Source: Planctomycetia bacterium (lineage in GTDB: Bacteria; Planctomycetota; Phycisphaerae; Phycisphaerales; SM1A02). Taken from it: a stretch of DNA of 64,000 nucleotides. This document shows, piece after piece, positions 16,722 through 25,952 of the stretch; within the stretch, counting starts at the first letter, position 1; the number at the start of each line of letters is the position of its first letter. A program made the translations under genes and the position numbers. Location of the stretch: the NCBI GenBank assembly GCA_005799495.1, contig SYGP01000035.1, positions 124,001 through 188,000 on the forward strand. The letters are read 5' to 3'. Below the pieces are notes generated by a model, which had not been told where the DNA came from, searched no databases, and was given only the letters and a program-made list of their open reading frames with translations.

Positions 16722-17390
16722 TCACTTCTTGTCCGCCTTCTTGTCCTTGTCGCCAGCGGCTGGGGCGTCTTCCTTCTTTGCCGTGAGCACTTCAGGCTCG
16801 GCCGCAGCCGTGGTGGCAGCAGCTTCGCCGACCGCTTCTTCGAGCACCGTCTGGATGCGGGCGAGCGCTGCGTGCGGATTGCTGATGGCAACGAGCCCCG
16901 CAGCCAACTTGAGCTGCGAAACGGTCATGAGCTCGCCCTCCATGGGCGTGAGATCGACACGGATCGACTCGGGGATGTCGCGCACCTTGCAGCGCACCTG
17001 CAGTTCCGTGATGTCGTGCGTGAGCACGGCGCCCACGCGGCGCGCCGCCTCGGGTGTGCCGACGAAGTGCAGGGACACGCTGACGGTCACCTCTTCATCG
17101 AGATTCACGCGCGTGAAATCGACATGGACGACATTGTCGCCGAGCCAGCCGAACTGCAGGTCCTTCACCAGGCATGTCTCGCTGGTGGCGCCGACCTTCA
17201 GGGAGAACACATGCAATCCGCGCTTGAGCGCGGAGAGGACGGGCTTCTCCTCGATGCTCACATGCGTGGGCTGCGATCCGTGTCCGTAGATCACGGCGGG
17301 CAAACGGCCTGAAGCGCGCAGGCGCTTGGCGTACTTGGTGCCCATGCGATCACGGGGCTGTGCGTCGAGAACGGGAACTTCATGGCTCAT
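16722..17390 (-). CDS. rplY: 50S ribosomal protein bL25 (Ctc type)
   Basis: 222 residues: an N-terminal 5S rRNA-binding domain (about 1-90, GRLPAVIYGHG and LVKDLQFGWLGDNVVHVDF) plus the C-terminal beta domain typical of the longer CTC form. An Ala/Glu/Lys-rich tail ends in KDKKADKK. It stabilises 5S rRNA in the large subunit. It lies 43 bp after prs and 61 bp before pth on the minus strand, the widely conserved prs-rplY-pth order. Confidence 0.97.
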   Translation of the reverse strand: MSHEVPVLDAQPRDRMGTKYAKRLRASGRLPAVIYGHGSQPTHVSIEEKPVLSALKRGLHVFSLKVGATSETCLVKDLQFGWLGDNVVHVDFTRVNLDEEVTVSVSLHFVGTPEAARRVGAVLTHDITELQVRCKVRDIPESIRVDLTPMEGELMTVSQLKLAAGLVAISNPHAALARIQTVLEEAVGEAAATTAAAEPEVLTAKKEDAPAAGDKDKKADKK

Positions 17391-17433
17391 GGGAAATCTC
17401 CTTTGGGGGGTTCAAGTGTGGTTGGTTCGTGAA

Positions 17434-18417
17434 TCAGCGCTTGGTCCCCGCACCGTGCGTGAAGAGCGCCGAGATGGACTGGTCATGGTGGATGCGGTGC
17501 ACCGCTTCGCCGAGCAGCGTGGCGACGGACAGCACCACGAGTTTCGACTCGAGCGCCTTGTGTCGAATGCCAACGGGAACGGTATCCGTGGTGATGATGC
17601 TTCGGATGCTGCTCTCGAGCAGGCGTTCCACCGCCATGCCGACGAACAATCCGTGCGTGCACGCAACATGCACTTCCTTGGCGCCGTGGTCGCGCACGAC
17701 GGCCGCCGCCTCGCAGACGGTTCCCGCCGTGGAGATCATGTCATCGAACATCAGCACCGTGGTGCCCTCCACGGAGCCGATGAGATTCTTGACGGACACT
17801 TTCGACCCGCTGTGGCGTCGCTTGTCGATGATGGCGAGGTCCGCACCGAGCAGGTTCGCGTACATGTTGGCGACCTTCACATTGCCCACATCGGGCGAAA
17901 CGATCGTGAGTTCGCCGAGCTCGCCGCGGATGCGGCGGAAGTGATCGCTGATGACGGGCGCCGCAGTGAGGTGGTCGACGGGAATGTCGAAGAAGCCTTG
18001 GATCTGCGCGGCGTGCAGGTCCATGCACAGCACGCGCTGCGCACCCGCGGTGACGATCAGGTTCGCCACGAGCTTCGCGGTGATCGGCACTCGACCCTCG
18101 TCCTTGCGATCCTGCCGCGCGTAGCCGAGGTCGGGGATCACCGCCGTGATGCGACGCGCGCTCGCGCGGCGCAGGCAGTCGATGAACACCAGCAACTCCA
18201 TGATGTTCTGGTTGACTGGATCGCTGCAGCTCTGCACCACATAGCAGTCGCGTCCGCGCACATCCTCCTCGAGTTTGACGAGAAGCTCGCCGTCAGGGAA
18301 TGTGTTCAGCTGCGCCTGCCCGATCGGCAGTTCAAGGTGATCGCACATTGCCTGCGCCAGTGTGCGTCCCGTGGTGCCGGCGAAGATCTTCAGTTGCTCG
18401 CGGTCCGTTGCGCTCAT
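17434..18417 (-). CDS. prs: Ribose-phosphate pyrophosphokinase
   Basis: Makes PRPP from ribose 5-phosphate and ATP for nucleotide, His and Trp synthesis. The 327 residues show LKIFAGTTGRTLAQAMCDHL at the start, SCSDPVNQNIMELLVFIDCL, the flag region YARQDRKDEGRVPI, DLHAAQIQGFFDIPVDHL, and the PRPP-binding loop VLMFDDMISTAGT. Its ATG overlaps the end of the GlmU-like gene by four bases, so the two are translationally coupled. In many bacteria glmU also precedes prs. Confidence 0.98.
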   Translation of the reverse strand: MSATDREQLKIFAGTTGRTLAQAMCDHLELPIGQAQLNTFPDGELLVKLEEDVRGRDCYVVQSCSDPVNQNIMELLVFIDCLRRASARRITAVIPDLGYARQDRKDEGRVPITAKLVANLIVTAGAQRVLCMDLHAAQIQGFFDIPVDHLTAAPVISDHFRRIRGELGELTIVSPDVGNVKVANMYANLLGADLAIIDKRRHSGSKVSVKNLIGSVEGTTVLMFDDMISTAGTVCEAAAVVRDHGAKEVHVACTHGLFVGMAVERLLESSIRSIITTDTVPVGIRHKALESKLVVLSVATLLGEAVHRIHHDQSISALFTHGAGTKR

Positions 18418-19232
18418 GGCGTTGCCTCCTCAGGACGGTGCGCGCCTTGCGCCGAGCCAGCCGTGCGCCGCTGCTTCAGGATATCGCTGACCTCCTGCAA
18501 CTGAGCGGGCGTGTTCACCGACAGCACTTCATCCGCAGGAACGGCATCCACCACATGCACCACCTTGCCGGCCGCCTTGAGCAGCGTGAACACATCGGTG
18601 ATGTAGTACTCGCCCGCCGCGTTCCGATTGTCGACGCGCGCGAGGCAGTCGAAGAGATCGCCCGCTGCGAAGCAGTAGTACGAGGGATTCACTTCGCGGA
18701 TCTTCAGCTGTTCGGGGCTGCAATCCTTCTGTTCCACGATCGCTTCAAAATCACCGCGGCTGTTTCGGCGGATTCGGCCGTAGCCCGACGCATCGGGGAT
18801 GACGCTTGTGGCGAGCGTCGCCGACGCGTGTGCACCGTGATGCGCATCGAGCAGACGCTGGACCGTTGCGGTCGTCAGCAGCGGCCCATCTCCGCACAAC
18901 ACAAGCAGCGGTGTGGAGCGATCCACGCCCTGCAGCAGTGGGCGCGCCTGATCGACCGCATGGCCCGTGCCGAGTTGCGGAGACTGCGTGACGAACTCGA
19001 CTTCACGGCGCGCAGCGAAGTGCTTGCGAACCACTTCCTGCTGATGACCCACCACCAGTATCACGCGCCTCGCACCCGCATCGACAACGGCATCCACGAC
19101 CCACTCCACGAGCGGCTTTCCAAAGGCAGGATGCATGACCTTCGGCAGGTCACTGTTCATGCGCGTTCCCTTGCCAGCCGCGAGAATCACGGCGGTGGGC
19201 GCATCAGGACGATGGGCGGAAGCGTGTGACAC
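18414..19232 (-). CDS. NTP transferase, GlmU-type uridylyltransferase domain only
   Basis: 272 residues corresponding to the N-terminal pyrophosphorylase half of GlmU, which makes UDP-GlcNAc from UTP and GlcNAc-1-phosphate. The nucleotide-binding signature is LAAGKGTRMNSDLPKVMHPA (about 17-36). QLGTGHAVDQA, the LCGDGPLL metal site and GYGRIRR also match. The left-handed beta-helix acetyltransferase domain (about 200 residues) is absent: the frame stops after KQRRTAGSAQG and goes straight into prs. Either acetylation is done by another protein or this is a GlmU paralogue with another sugar substrate. It is the first gene of the prs-rplY-pth group. Confidence 0.9.
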   Translation of the reverse strand: MSHASAHRPDAPTAVILAAGKGTRMNSDLPKVMHPAFGKPLVEWVVDAVVDAGARRVILVVGHQQEVVRKHFAARREVEFVTQSPQLGTGHAVDQARPLLQGVDRSTPLLVLCGDGPLLTTATVQRLLDAHHGAHASATLATSVIPDASGYGRIRRNSRGDFEAIVEQKDCSPEQLKIREVNPSYYCFAAGDLFDCLARVDNRNAAGEYYITDVFTLLKAAGKVVHVVDAVPADEVLSVNTPAQLQEVSDILKQRRTAGSAQGAHRPEEATP

Positions 19233-19854
19233 GACTGTTGGGTGCGCGTCTTGCGCGACGCGGCAGACTGTTCGGCGATCCGAGGCGCGCGCATCCGTGC
19301 AGCGCGCGAGCAGTCAAATTGGCCCACCTTGATTTGAACAAGGACAAAGAGAACCAAAATCTCCTGTGCTACCGTTACACCATGGGCCAGTCGGGCTGTG
19401 AATCCCAGACCGTGCTCCACATCTTACCCGTGCCACTGGTTGGTGGTCGACGAGAAGATGTCGGTGTCGATCAAACGGTGGTGGACTGCCGAGCTGTCTT
19501 TTCTACGCGCCGCCCGAAGGCAGCGGGAACGCAGGGTGGGTCGGCGCCGCCGTGCGTTCACGGGGGGCACCGCGCCGGATCAACCGGCGACGGACACGCG
19601 CGACGCGGGGTCGGGCGCCCGTCGAGGGGACCCTGTCCGCGGCTTCCTCAAGGCTGGAGTGTCCCTTGGCCGCGCCAAGACACCCCGTGCGGCGCCGCTG
19701 TTGCAGGAGGCAGCTCCCGCATCATCCGTCACCGACGGCCCATCAAAGAGGGATCGAAATCCTACCGATTCGCGCCGCCATTGCAAGCCGTTGGAGCATG
19801 TTCCATCGTGGCAAGCGATGGCGATGCCGTGCGCGCACGGCCCGCAAAGTCTGC
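19233..19854. other. 622-bp region between divergent genes without a recognised gene
   Basis: Flanked by the GlmU-like gene (minus) and aat (plus). A short AT-richer patch at about 19312-19380 probably holds the divergent promoters, but no -35/-10 pair is convincing. A plus-strand frame from 19458 (MSVSIKRWWTAELSFL) stays open for over 160 codons and runs into aat in another frame. Its codon third positions are not strongly GC-biased and its translation is Arg/Pro-rich, so I do not call it. No tRNA, tmRNA or RNase P signature was seen. Confidence 0.4.
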
Positions 19855-20472
19855 ATGAAACGCGTCACAGCCGAGGAACTCCTGCCCATCATTCTCGATG
19901 GTTATCGCCACGGCGCATTTCCGATGGGCGATCCGGAAGATGGTTCGCTTGGGTTTTACACCTGTGATCCGCGCGCGGTGATGCCGTTGGAGGCGGGGGC
20001 GCTTCGCATCAGTGACTCGCTGCGGCGGCGGGTGAAGAGTGGTCGCTTCCGAATCTCGGTGGACACCCACTTCAGCGATGTGATCGATCGGTGCGCCTTC
20101 GACCGAAGCGACACGAACCGCACTTGGATCACGCCGCTCCTGCAGAAGGCGTATGCGCTGCTGCACGAAGCGGGTCATGCACACTCCGTCGAAGCATGGC
20201 GGGATGGAAAGCTCGTGGGCGGTCTGTACGGTGTCGCGATCGGCGGGGCGTTCTTCGGTGAAAGCATGTTCACCCGGCCGCGCGACGGCGGAACCGATGC
20301 AAGCAAGGTGTGCCTCGTGCATCTGGTGGAACGCCTTCGCGCCAAGGGATTCATCCTGCTCGACTGCCAGTACGCGAACGCGCACACCCGGTCGCTCGGC
20401 GCGGTCGAGATGCCTGTCGAGACCTACGCGGCCCAACTCGAACGCGCCGTGGCATTGTCCGTTTCTTTTTGA
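19855..20472 (+). CDS. aat: Leucyl/phenylalanyl-tRNA-protein transferase
   Basis: Adds Leu or Phe from charged tRNA to N-terminal Arg/Lys of proteins, marking them for ClpS/ClpAP degradation. 205 residues, start ATG 19855 (MKRVTAEELL). Family motifs are GYRHGAFPMGD (about 17-27), FYTCDPRAVMPLE, HSVEAWRDGKLVGGLYGVAIGGAFFGESMFTR split across about 120-150, LVHLVERL, and DCQYANAHTRSLGA. The frame is open upstream to 19552, but that part has no similarity. It converges with ychF 19 bp away. Confidence 0.95.
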   Translation: MKRVTAEELLPIILDGYRHGAFPMGDPEDGSLGFYTCDPRAVMPLEAGALRISDSLRRRVKSGRFRISVDTHFSDVIDRCAFDRSDTNRTWITPLLQKAYALLHEAGHAHSVEAWRDGKLVGGLYGVAIGGAFFGESMFTRPRDGGTDASKVCLVHLVERLRAKGFILLDCQYANAHTRSLGAVEMPVETYAAQLERAVALSVSF

Positions 20473-20491
20473 GGGCGCTCGGCAGCAGCCT

Positions 20492-21580
20492 TCACACATT
20501 GAAGAGGAAGTGGACGACATCGCCGTCCTGCATCACATAGCCGCGCCCTTCACTTCGCAGTTTTCCAGCCTCGCGGATGGCCTTTTCGCTGCCATGCTCC
20601 TCGAGGTCCTTCACGCGGAAGCACTCCGCGCGAATGAAGCCCTTTTCGAAGTCCGTGTGGATCACTCCTGCAGCCTGCGGCGCCGTGTCGCCCTTGCGGA
20701 TCGTCCAGGCGCGGATCTCCTTCGGCCCGGCGGTGAAGTAGCTCTGCAACCCGAGCAGGTCGTACGCGGCGCGCGCGACGGATGCGAGTGCTGGTTCACG
20801 CATGCCGAGGCTCGAGAGCATTTCGGCGCGGTCGGACTCGGGCAACTCCGACAGTTCGCTCTCGATCTTCGCGCAGACGACGACCACGCCGCCCTCTTCC
20901 TTCTGCGCACGAGCGCGGACGCGCTGCACCATCGGCCCCTTGCCGTCGAGATCGCCTTCATCCACATTCGCGATGTACAGCACGGGCTTTGCCGTGATGA
21001 GTCCGAGCCCGCGCGCGAGCATGCGCTCTTCGGGAGTCCATGTCGCGCTCCGCAGTGCGGTGCCCTCGCGCAGCAGCGCAAAGGCCTTCTCCAAGCAGGC
21101 CACCTTCGCGATCGCCTCCTTGTCGCCGCTGCGCGCAACGCGCTGCTGCTTGTCCAGATTGGACTCCACGCCCTGCAAATCCGCGAGCGCCAGTTCCGTG
21201 TCGATCGTTTCGATGTCGCGGATCGGGTCGGGGCCGCCATCGACATGCATCACATCGGCATCCTCGAAGCAACGCACGACATGGAGGATCGCATCCACCT
21301 CCCGGATGTGGCTGAGGAACTTGTTCCCCAGCCCCTCGCCTTCGCTCGCGCCCCGAACGAGTCCCGCAATGTCCACGATCCGAACGCTGGCCGGCAGGAT
21401 TCGTTCGGACTTGATGAAGCCGGCGATCGTCTGCAGCCTCGCATCCGGCACGCTCACGATTCCGACATTCGGCGCGATGGTGCAGAAGGGGTAGTTGGCC
21501 GCAGCCGCACCGGCGGATGTGAGCGCGTTGAAGAGCGTGCTCTTGCCGACATTGGGAAGTCCGACGATGCCGCATTCCAT
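20492..21580 (-). CDS. ychF: Redox-regulated ATPase YchF (OLA1 family)
   Basis: 362 residues from ATG 21580 ([18 protein letters not shown]). The P-loop [19 protein letters not shown] (G3) and the unusual G4 motif NVDE, which favours ATP over GTP, are all present. A C-terminal TGS domain has [20 protein letters not shown] and ends [10 protein letters not shown]. It associates with ribosomes and is involved in stress responses. The frame is open upstream to 21673, but the added residues do not look like the family. No clear Shine-Dalgarno is visible before either start. It is divergent from mrdA. Confidence 0.96.
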   Translation of the reverse strand: MECGIVGLPNVGKSTLFNALTSAGAAAANYPFCTIAPNVGIVSVPDARLQTIAGFIKSERILPASVRIVDIAGLVRGASEGEGLGNKFLSHIREVDAILHVVRCFEDADVMHVDGGPDPIRDIETIDTELALADLQGVESNLDKQQRVARSGDKEAIAKVACLEKAFALLREGTALRSATWTPEERMLARGLGLITAKPVLYIANVDEGDLDGKGPMVQRVRARAQKEEGGVVVVCAKIESELSELPESDRAEMLSSLGMREPALASVARAAYDLLGLQSYFTAGPKEIRAWTIRKGDTAPQAAGVIHTDFEKGFIRAECFRVKDLEEHGSEKAIREAGKLRSEGRGYVMQDGDVVHFLFNV

Positions 21581-21708
21581 GGGGAGGGGAATGGTAGGGA
21601 GATTTCTTCCCATTGCACCGAACCTTGGTGCGTTCGCGTGCGTGCAGTGGTAGCATCTCATCACGCGCGGCATGGATCGCTTGCGCGCCCGCCGTCACGG
21701 AGGATTGC

Positions 21709-23955
21709 ATGGGCTATGCGAGCATCCACAGCGACCTGCGCAAGAGGATCATCACCTTGGCTGCATTGGTGGTGTTCGCTGCGGCGGTGCTGATGCTCCG
21801 ACTCGGTCACCTCACGCTCTGGCAGGGCAACCGGCTTGCACGCGCCGCGGAGGAACGGCTCGACACCGAGGCGCTGCTGCCGACGTGGCGCGGCAGCATC
21901 CTGGACAGGACGGGGCGCGTTCTCGCGGAGGATGTCGCGAGCTATGACCTTGCCGTCAGTTATCCGCTGGCAAGCGGGACATGGGCGACCGACCGCGCGC
22001 AAGAGCAAGTGAAGCGCGAGTCAGGCGGATCCTGGCGCAAGATGGATGCTGCGCGGCGTGCCGAAGAGGTGAACGCACGGTTGCCGGAGTGGCAACGGCG
22101 CGAGCGTTCGCTGATGAAACTGCTTGCAGCGAGGACCGGCATGGCGGAGTCGGAGCTGCGTGAACGCCTCTCCGGGATCGCCGCGCGCATCGACCGGCAG
22201 CGTGCTGCGGTGCATGCCCGCACGATCGAACTGCGCAAGCAACGCGGGCAGTCGCTCGATGTGGCGCCCGAGCCGATCCGCGAAATGCGCGAGATGCATG
22301 TGGTGGCCCGCGACATTCCAGGGACGACCGCCTTCGAACTGCGCAAGGTCGGTGACGACTCTCCAGGGGCCATCGAGGTCCTGGATGCTGCGCGACGACG
22401 CACGCCGTGGGACACCGCGGAAGTGGAAGTCGCGCGCGATCATCTGCCGCGAGCCATCCGCACTTCGGTGCCGCTCGTGATGCGGCTCGATGGCGCGCTC
22501 GACGCGATCGTCGGGTCCGTTCGCACCGAGGCATGGAGGGAGGACATCGAGCGGCGACCCTTCGAGCGCGTGACGGACGATGGTTCCATCGAGGTCGATC
22601 TCGGCGGGTACCGCGCGGGTGCCGAGGCGGTTGGTTCCCGAGGTTTGGAGCGACGCTTCGAGGATCGGTTGCGTGGGCTGCGCGGGCGCGTGATCCGCCG
22701 GCTCTCCACGGATCAGGAAGAACGCCTCGAGCCCGTGCCCGGTGCGCATGTGCAGTCGTCCATCGATGCGGCGCTGCAGTTGCGCGTGCAGGCGGCGCTC
22801 GATCCGCGCACGGGACTCACGCTCGTCCAGCCGTGGCACACGAGCAGCGATGCGCTCGTCATCGGCGATGCCCTGCCCGCCGCAGCTGTCGTGATCGAGA
22901 TCGCCACGGGTGAGATCCTGGCTGCCGCGACGACACCTCGTTCGGGGGATGCCGAGCGGGGGGGGCGACCGCCCATGGCCATGGAGACTGCAGGCATTCA
23001 CCGGGCGTTCGAGGCGAAGTATCCGCCCGGTTCGCTGGTGAAGCCGCTGGTGTATCTCGCCGCGGTGGCGGAAGGAGTCGCCGCCGAGGATGAGACGATC
23101 GAGTGCAATGGTCACTACTTCAAGGAGCGCTCCGATGCGGCTCGCTGTTGGATCTTCCGCGAGCGTTACAAGTTCGCCACGCACACCAAATCGATCGGTG
23201 GCCCGCTTGGCATCGAGCAGGCGATGGCGCGTTCCTGCAACATCTACTTCTACACGCTCGCGGATCGCCTCGGCGCGGAGCGGCTGTGCGAGTGGTACAG
23301 GCGCTTCGGCTTTGGGCGGCTCGGCGGTGATCTGCCATCGGTGGACGCGGCACGACTGCTCGAAGGGCGCGGAGATCGGTTCGCCACTGTCTCGCTCGGC
23401 ATCGGTCAAGGTGCGATGGCTGTGACGCCGCTCGAAGTTGCGGCGGCCTATGCGATGGTGGCGCGCGGCGGATCGTGGGTGGAGCCGACATGGCACAAGG
23501 GAGGTGGCCGAGTCGCCTCCGTGCAACCCTTCTCGTCCACGGCGGTCGCGCGGGTGCTGCGCGGGCTCGAGCAAGTGACGAGCGAGTCCTATGGAACCGG
23601 CAACCACATGGATCACGGTGGCGGCGTGCGGGAACCGATCATCGAAGCGCCGGGTGCGCGCTGGTGGATCAAGACGGGAACGGCGGAGGCGCCGCCGCTG
23701 CGACTGGACCGCGACGGCGATGGCGTGATCGAGAAGATCGTCACGGACGCGGATCATGCATGGTGTGCAGGCTTGGTGGGCAGCACGGTGGATGGTTTGC
23801 CGCGCTACGCCGTTGCGGTGATCGTCGAGCATGGTGGTGGAGGCGGGCGCACGGCTGGGCCCGTCATGGCCGCTGTCATCCGAGCACTGGTGGACGAGGG
23901 CTCTCGCGGTTCGGCTCGTGCGTCGAGCGCTCCTCGGTCGGAGGCGAGTCGATGA
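21709..23955 (+). CDS. mrdA: Penicillin-binding protein 2 (peptidoglycan D,D-transpeptidase)
   Basis: 748 residues starting after a GGAGGATTGC ribosome binding site. One N-terminal membrane anchor lies at about 14-36. The transpeptidase domain carries all catalytic motifs: S442-L-V-K445, S509-C-N511 and K655-T-G. The pre-catalytic region is about 110 residues longer than in E. coli PBP2 (active Ser near 330), with a charged helical stretch at about 90-210. It cross-links elongation-phase peptidoglycan together with RodA. The stop overlaps the rodA start (ATGA). Confidence 0.94.
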   Translation: MGYASIHSDLRKRIITLAALVVFAAAVLMLRLGHLTLWQGNRLARAAEERLDTEALLPTWRGSILDRTGRVLAEDVASYDLAVSYPLASGTWATDRAQEQVKRESGGSWRKMDAARRAEEVNARLPEWQRRERSLMKLLAARTGMAESELRERLSGIAARIDRQRAAVHARTIELRKQRGQSLDVAPEPIREMREMHVVARDIPGTTAFELRKVGDDSPGAIEVLDAARRRTPWDTAEVEVARDHLPRAIRTSVPLVMRLDGALDAIVGSVRTEAWREDIERRPFERVTDDGSIEVDLGGYRAGAEAVGSRGLERRFEDRLRGLRGRVIRRLSTDQEERLEPVPGAHVQSSIDAALQLRVQAALDPRTGLTLVQPWHTSSDALVIGDALPAAAVVIEIATGEILAAATTPRSGDAERGGRPPMAMETAGIHRAFEAKYPPGSLVKPLVYLAAVAEGVAAEDETIECNGHYFKERSDAARCWIFRERYKFATHTKSIGGPLGIEQAMARSCNIYFYTLADRLGAERLCEWYRRFGFGRLGGDLPSVDAARLLEGRGDRFATVSLGIGQGAMAVTPLEVAAAYAMVARGGSWVEPTWHKGGGRVASVQPFSSTAVARVLRGLEQVTSESYGTGNHMDHGGGVREPIIEAPGARWWIKTGTAEAPPLRLDRDGDGVIEKIVTDADHAWCAGLVGSTVDGLPRYAVAVIVEHGGGGGRTAGPVMAAVIRALVDEGSRGSARASSAPRSEASR

Positions 23956-25163
23956 GCGCGTTCGTTCGCGCGCCGGCGCGCGCGGTCAAGTCCGCGCCGA
24001 ATCGTCCCGTGGTGTCGCGGATGCTCGGCATCTCCTGGCGCACGATCGGTTGGGTGCCGATGGCCTGCGCCGCACTGCTCACGGTGATCGGCATTGCCGC
24101 GATCGCCACGACGGAGCCGGGCATGGCCGCACGGCAGGCGGCGTACGCGTTCGTGGGTGTGCTCGCCGCTGCGCTGATCGTGATTCCCGCGCCAGCCGTG
24201 GTGGAACGGTGGAGTCCGCATGTGTTCATCGTGATGCTGCTCCTGCTGATCTTGCTCGTGTTGCCTGGCGTGCCGCAATCGCTCGTGCGACCGCGCAACG
24301 GCAGTCGCTGCTGGATCGATCTGGGTCCGATCGACTTCCAGCCGGCGGAGTTTGCGAAGGTTGCCTGGATTCTTGCATCCGCGTGGTGGCTGCGGCGGGC
24401 CGCAGACCTGCGAACGCATGCGGGATTGCTGCTGCCGATCGTGCTGACGGCCGTTCCCGTGGTGCTGATCCTGCTGCAACCCGATCTGGGGACCGCACTG
24501 CTGTTCTTTCCGACGCTGCTTGCCATGCTGCTGATGCAAGGGGCACGGCGGAAGCACCTGTTGGCGGTCATCGCGAGCGCTGCGCTGCTTGCGCCCGCCA
24601 CCTATCCCGTGTTGAAGCCGCACCAGCGCGCGCGCATCGATGCGCTCGTCGCGCAGTTGACGGGCGATGATCGCTATACGCGTTCCATCGGCTTTCAGGC
24701 GGACCGCGCGCGAACGCTCGTGGGTGCCGGCGGCCTCGCGGGCAACGGTAAGGACGACGCGCGCGATCTGATCCGCTACAACGCGCTGCCGGAAGAGCAC
24801 AACGACATGATCTTCGCGGTCGCTGCATGTCGCTGGGGGTTGCTCGGTGGATTGCTGCTGATTGCGCTCGAAGTTGCGCTCGTGGGTTCGGCCCTTGCGA
24901 TCGCGGTGATGACTCGAAGTCCCTTCGGACGCCTCGTGGCCACGGGCATCGGATCGATGGTCGGGTTCCAGTCGTTCGTGAACATCGGCATGACCATCGG
25001 ACTGCTGCCGATCACGGGGCTGACATTGCCGTTCGTCTCCTCAGGGGGAACGAGTCTTGTGGCCTGTTGGGTGGCGGCTGGATTGTTGTTCTCCGTGGCG
25101 GCTCGTGATGCGCGCGTTGCTGGCGGCATGATGGGCGGCAGCGCCGCGCGGGTGGGAGGCTGA
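23952..25163 (+). CDS. rodA: SEDS peptidoglycan glycosyltransferase RodA
   Basis: 403 residues and about ten transmembrane helices. SEDS signatures include GSRCWIDLGPIDFQPAEFAK (about 117-136), LLQPDLGTALLF (about 177-188), LPEEHNDMIFAV with the catalytic Asp, and GLTLPFVSSGGTSLV. It polymerises lipid II glycan strands in complex with PBP2, whose gene overlaps it by four bases upstream. The N-terminus has a ~30-residue basic cytoplasmic extension. rsmG begins within its stop codon (TGATG). Confidence 0.96.
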   Translation: MSAFVRAPARAVKSAPNRPVVSRMLGISWRTIGWVPMACAALLTVIGIAAIATTEPGMAARQAAYAFVGVLAAALIVIPAPAVVERWSPHVFIVMLLLLILLVLPGVPQSLVRPRNGSRCWIDLGPIDFQPAEFAKVAWILASAWWLRRAADLRTHAGLLLPIVLTAVPVVLILLQPDLGTALLFFPTLLAMLLMQGARRKHLLAVIASAALLAPATYPVLKPHQRARIDALVAQLTGDDRYTRSIGFQADRARTLVGAGGLAGNGKDDARDLIRYNALPEEHNDMIFAVAACRWGLLGGLLLIALEVALVGSALAIAVMTRSPFGRLVATGIGSMVGFQSFVNIGMTIGLLPITGLTLPFVSSGGTSLVACWVAAGLLFSVAARDARVAGGMMGGSAARVGG

Positions 25164-25885
25164 TGGTGAACGACGCCGCGGCGGCGCCCGGTGGTGGACG
25201 CGAGGCGTGCATGCGTGCGCTGTCCGATTACGGGATCGAAATCTCGGGCGACGAGATGGATCGACTCGCTCGGTTCCTTGGGCTGCTGCTCGATGCCAAC
25301 ACGCGCATGAACCTCACCGCTGTTCGCGATGTGGATGCCGCCTGGATGCGGCATGTCTTCGACGCGCTGACGCTTCTTCCCATTCTGCAGCAAGCGGATG
25401 CGCGGCGCGTGGCGGATGTCGGGAGCGGCGGGGGAGTGCCCGGACTGGTGTTGGCGATCGTGTGGCCGCAGGCGACGCATCTGCTGATCGAGTCGACGGG
25501 GAAGAAGGCGGCGTTCCTGCGAGAGACTGCGGATGCGCTTTCGCTGCGATCGGTGGAGGTACGGAGTGAACGCGCCGAGTCGCTGGCCCGCGGGCCGCTG
25601 CGCGAGAGCATCGATGTGGTGACATCGCGCGCCGTGGCTCGCCTGCCGATCCTGCTCGAACTCTGCCTGCCGCTCGTGCGCGACCATGGTCACATGGTCA
25701 CGATCAAGGGGGAAAAGGCGGCAGCCGAGGTGAACGAAAGCGCCCGCGCCCTCGGCACGCTCCGCGGTGCAGTGACCGATTGCATCCGCACGCCAACGGG
25801 AACCATCGTGGTGATCGAAAAGGTCGGGAAGACGCCGCGTCGCTATCCGCGGCCAGCGGGCGAGCCGCAGAAGAGTCCGCTCTGA
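25163..25885 (+). CDS. rsmG: 16S rRNA (guanine527-N7)-methyltransferase RsmG
   Basis: 240 residues. The SAM-binding motif is VADVGSGGGVPGLVLAI (about 83-99). NTRMNLTAVRD (about 46-56), DVVTSRAVA and GHMVTIKGEKAAAE also match the GidB/RsmG family. It methylates G527 of 16S rRNA; loss gives low-level streptomycin resistance in other bacteria. The ATG shares its A with the rodA stop codon, so it is translationally coupled to the mrdA-rodA pair, although rsmG more often lies beside mnmG or parA/parB. Confidence 0.96.
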   Translation: MVNDAAAAPGGGREACMRALSDYGIEISGDEMDRLARFLGLLLDANTRMNLTAVRDVDAAWMRHVFDALTLLPILQQADARRVADVGSGGGVPGLVLAIVWPQATHLLIESTGKKAAFLRETADALSLRSVEVRSERAESLARGPLRESIDVVTSRAVARLPILLELCLPLVRDHGHMVTIKGEKAAAEVNESARALGTLRGAVTDCIRTPTGTIVVIEKVGKTPRRYPRPAGEPQKSPL

Positions 25886-25952
25886 CTTGATGTCTCGCTG
25901 CGCGCAGGCTTGGAAGTGCCTGCCCCCGCCGAGCCACTGCACGGGTTGTGCA

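Noticed and set aside
19725-19775. T-arm-like sequence (GGGATCGAAATCC)
   Set aside because: Stem pairing is imperfect and no acceptor, D or anticodon arms fit around it; not a tRNA.
19458-19967. Possible small basic protein starting MSVSIKRWW
   Set aside because: Weak codon bias, runs into aat in another frame, no homology recognised; left as part of the unexplained gap.
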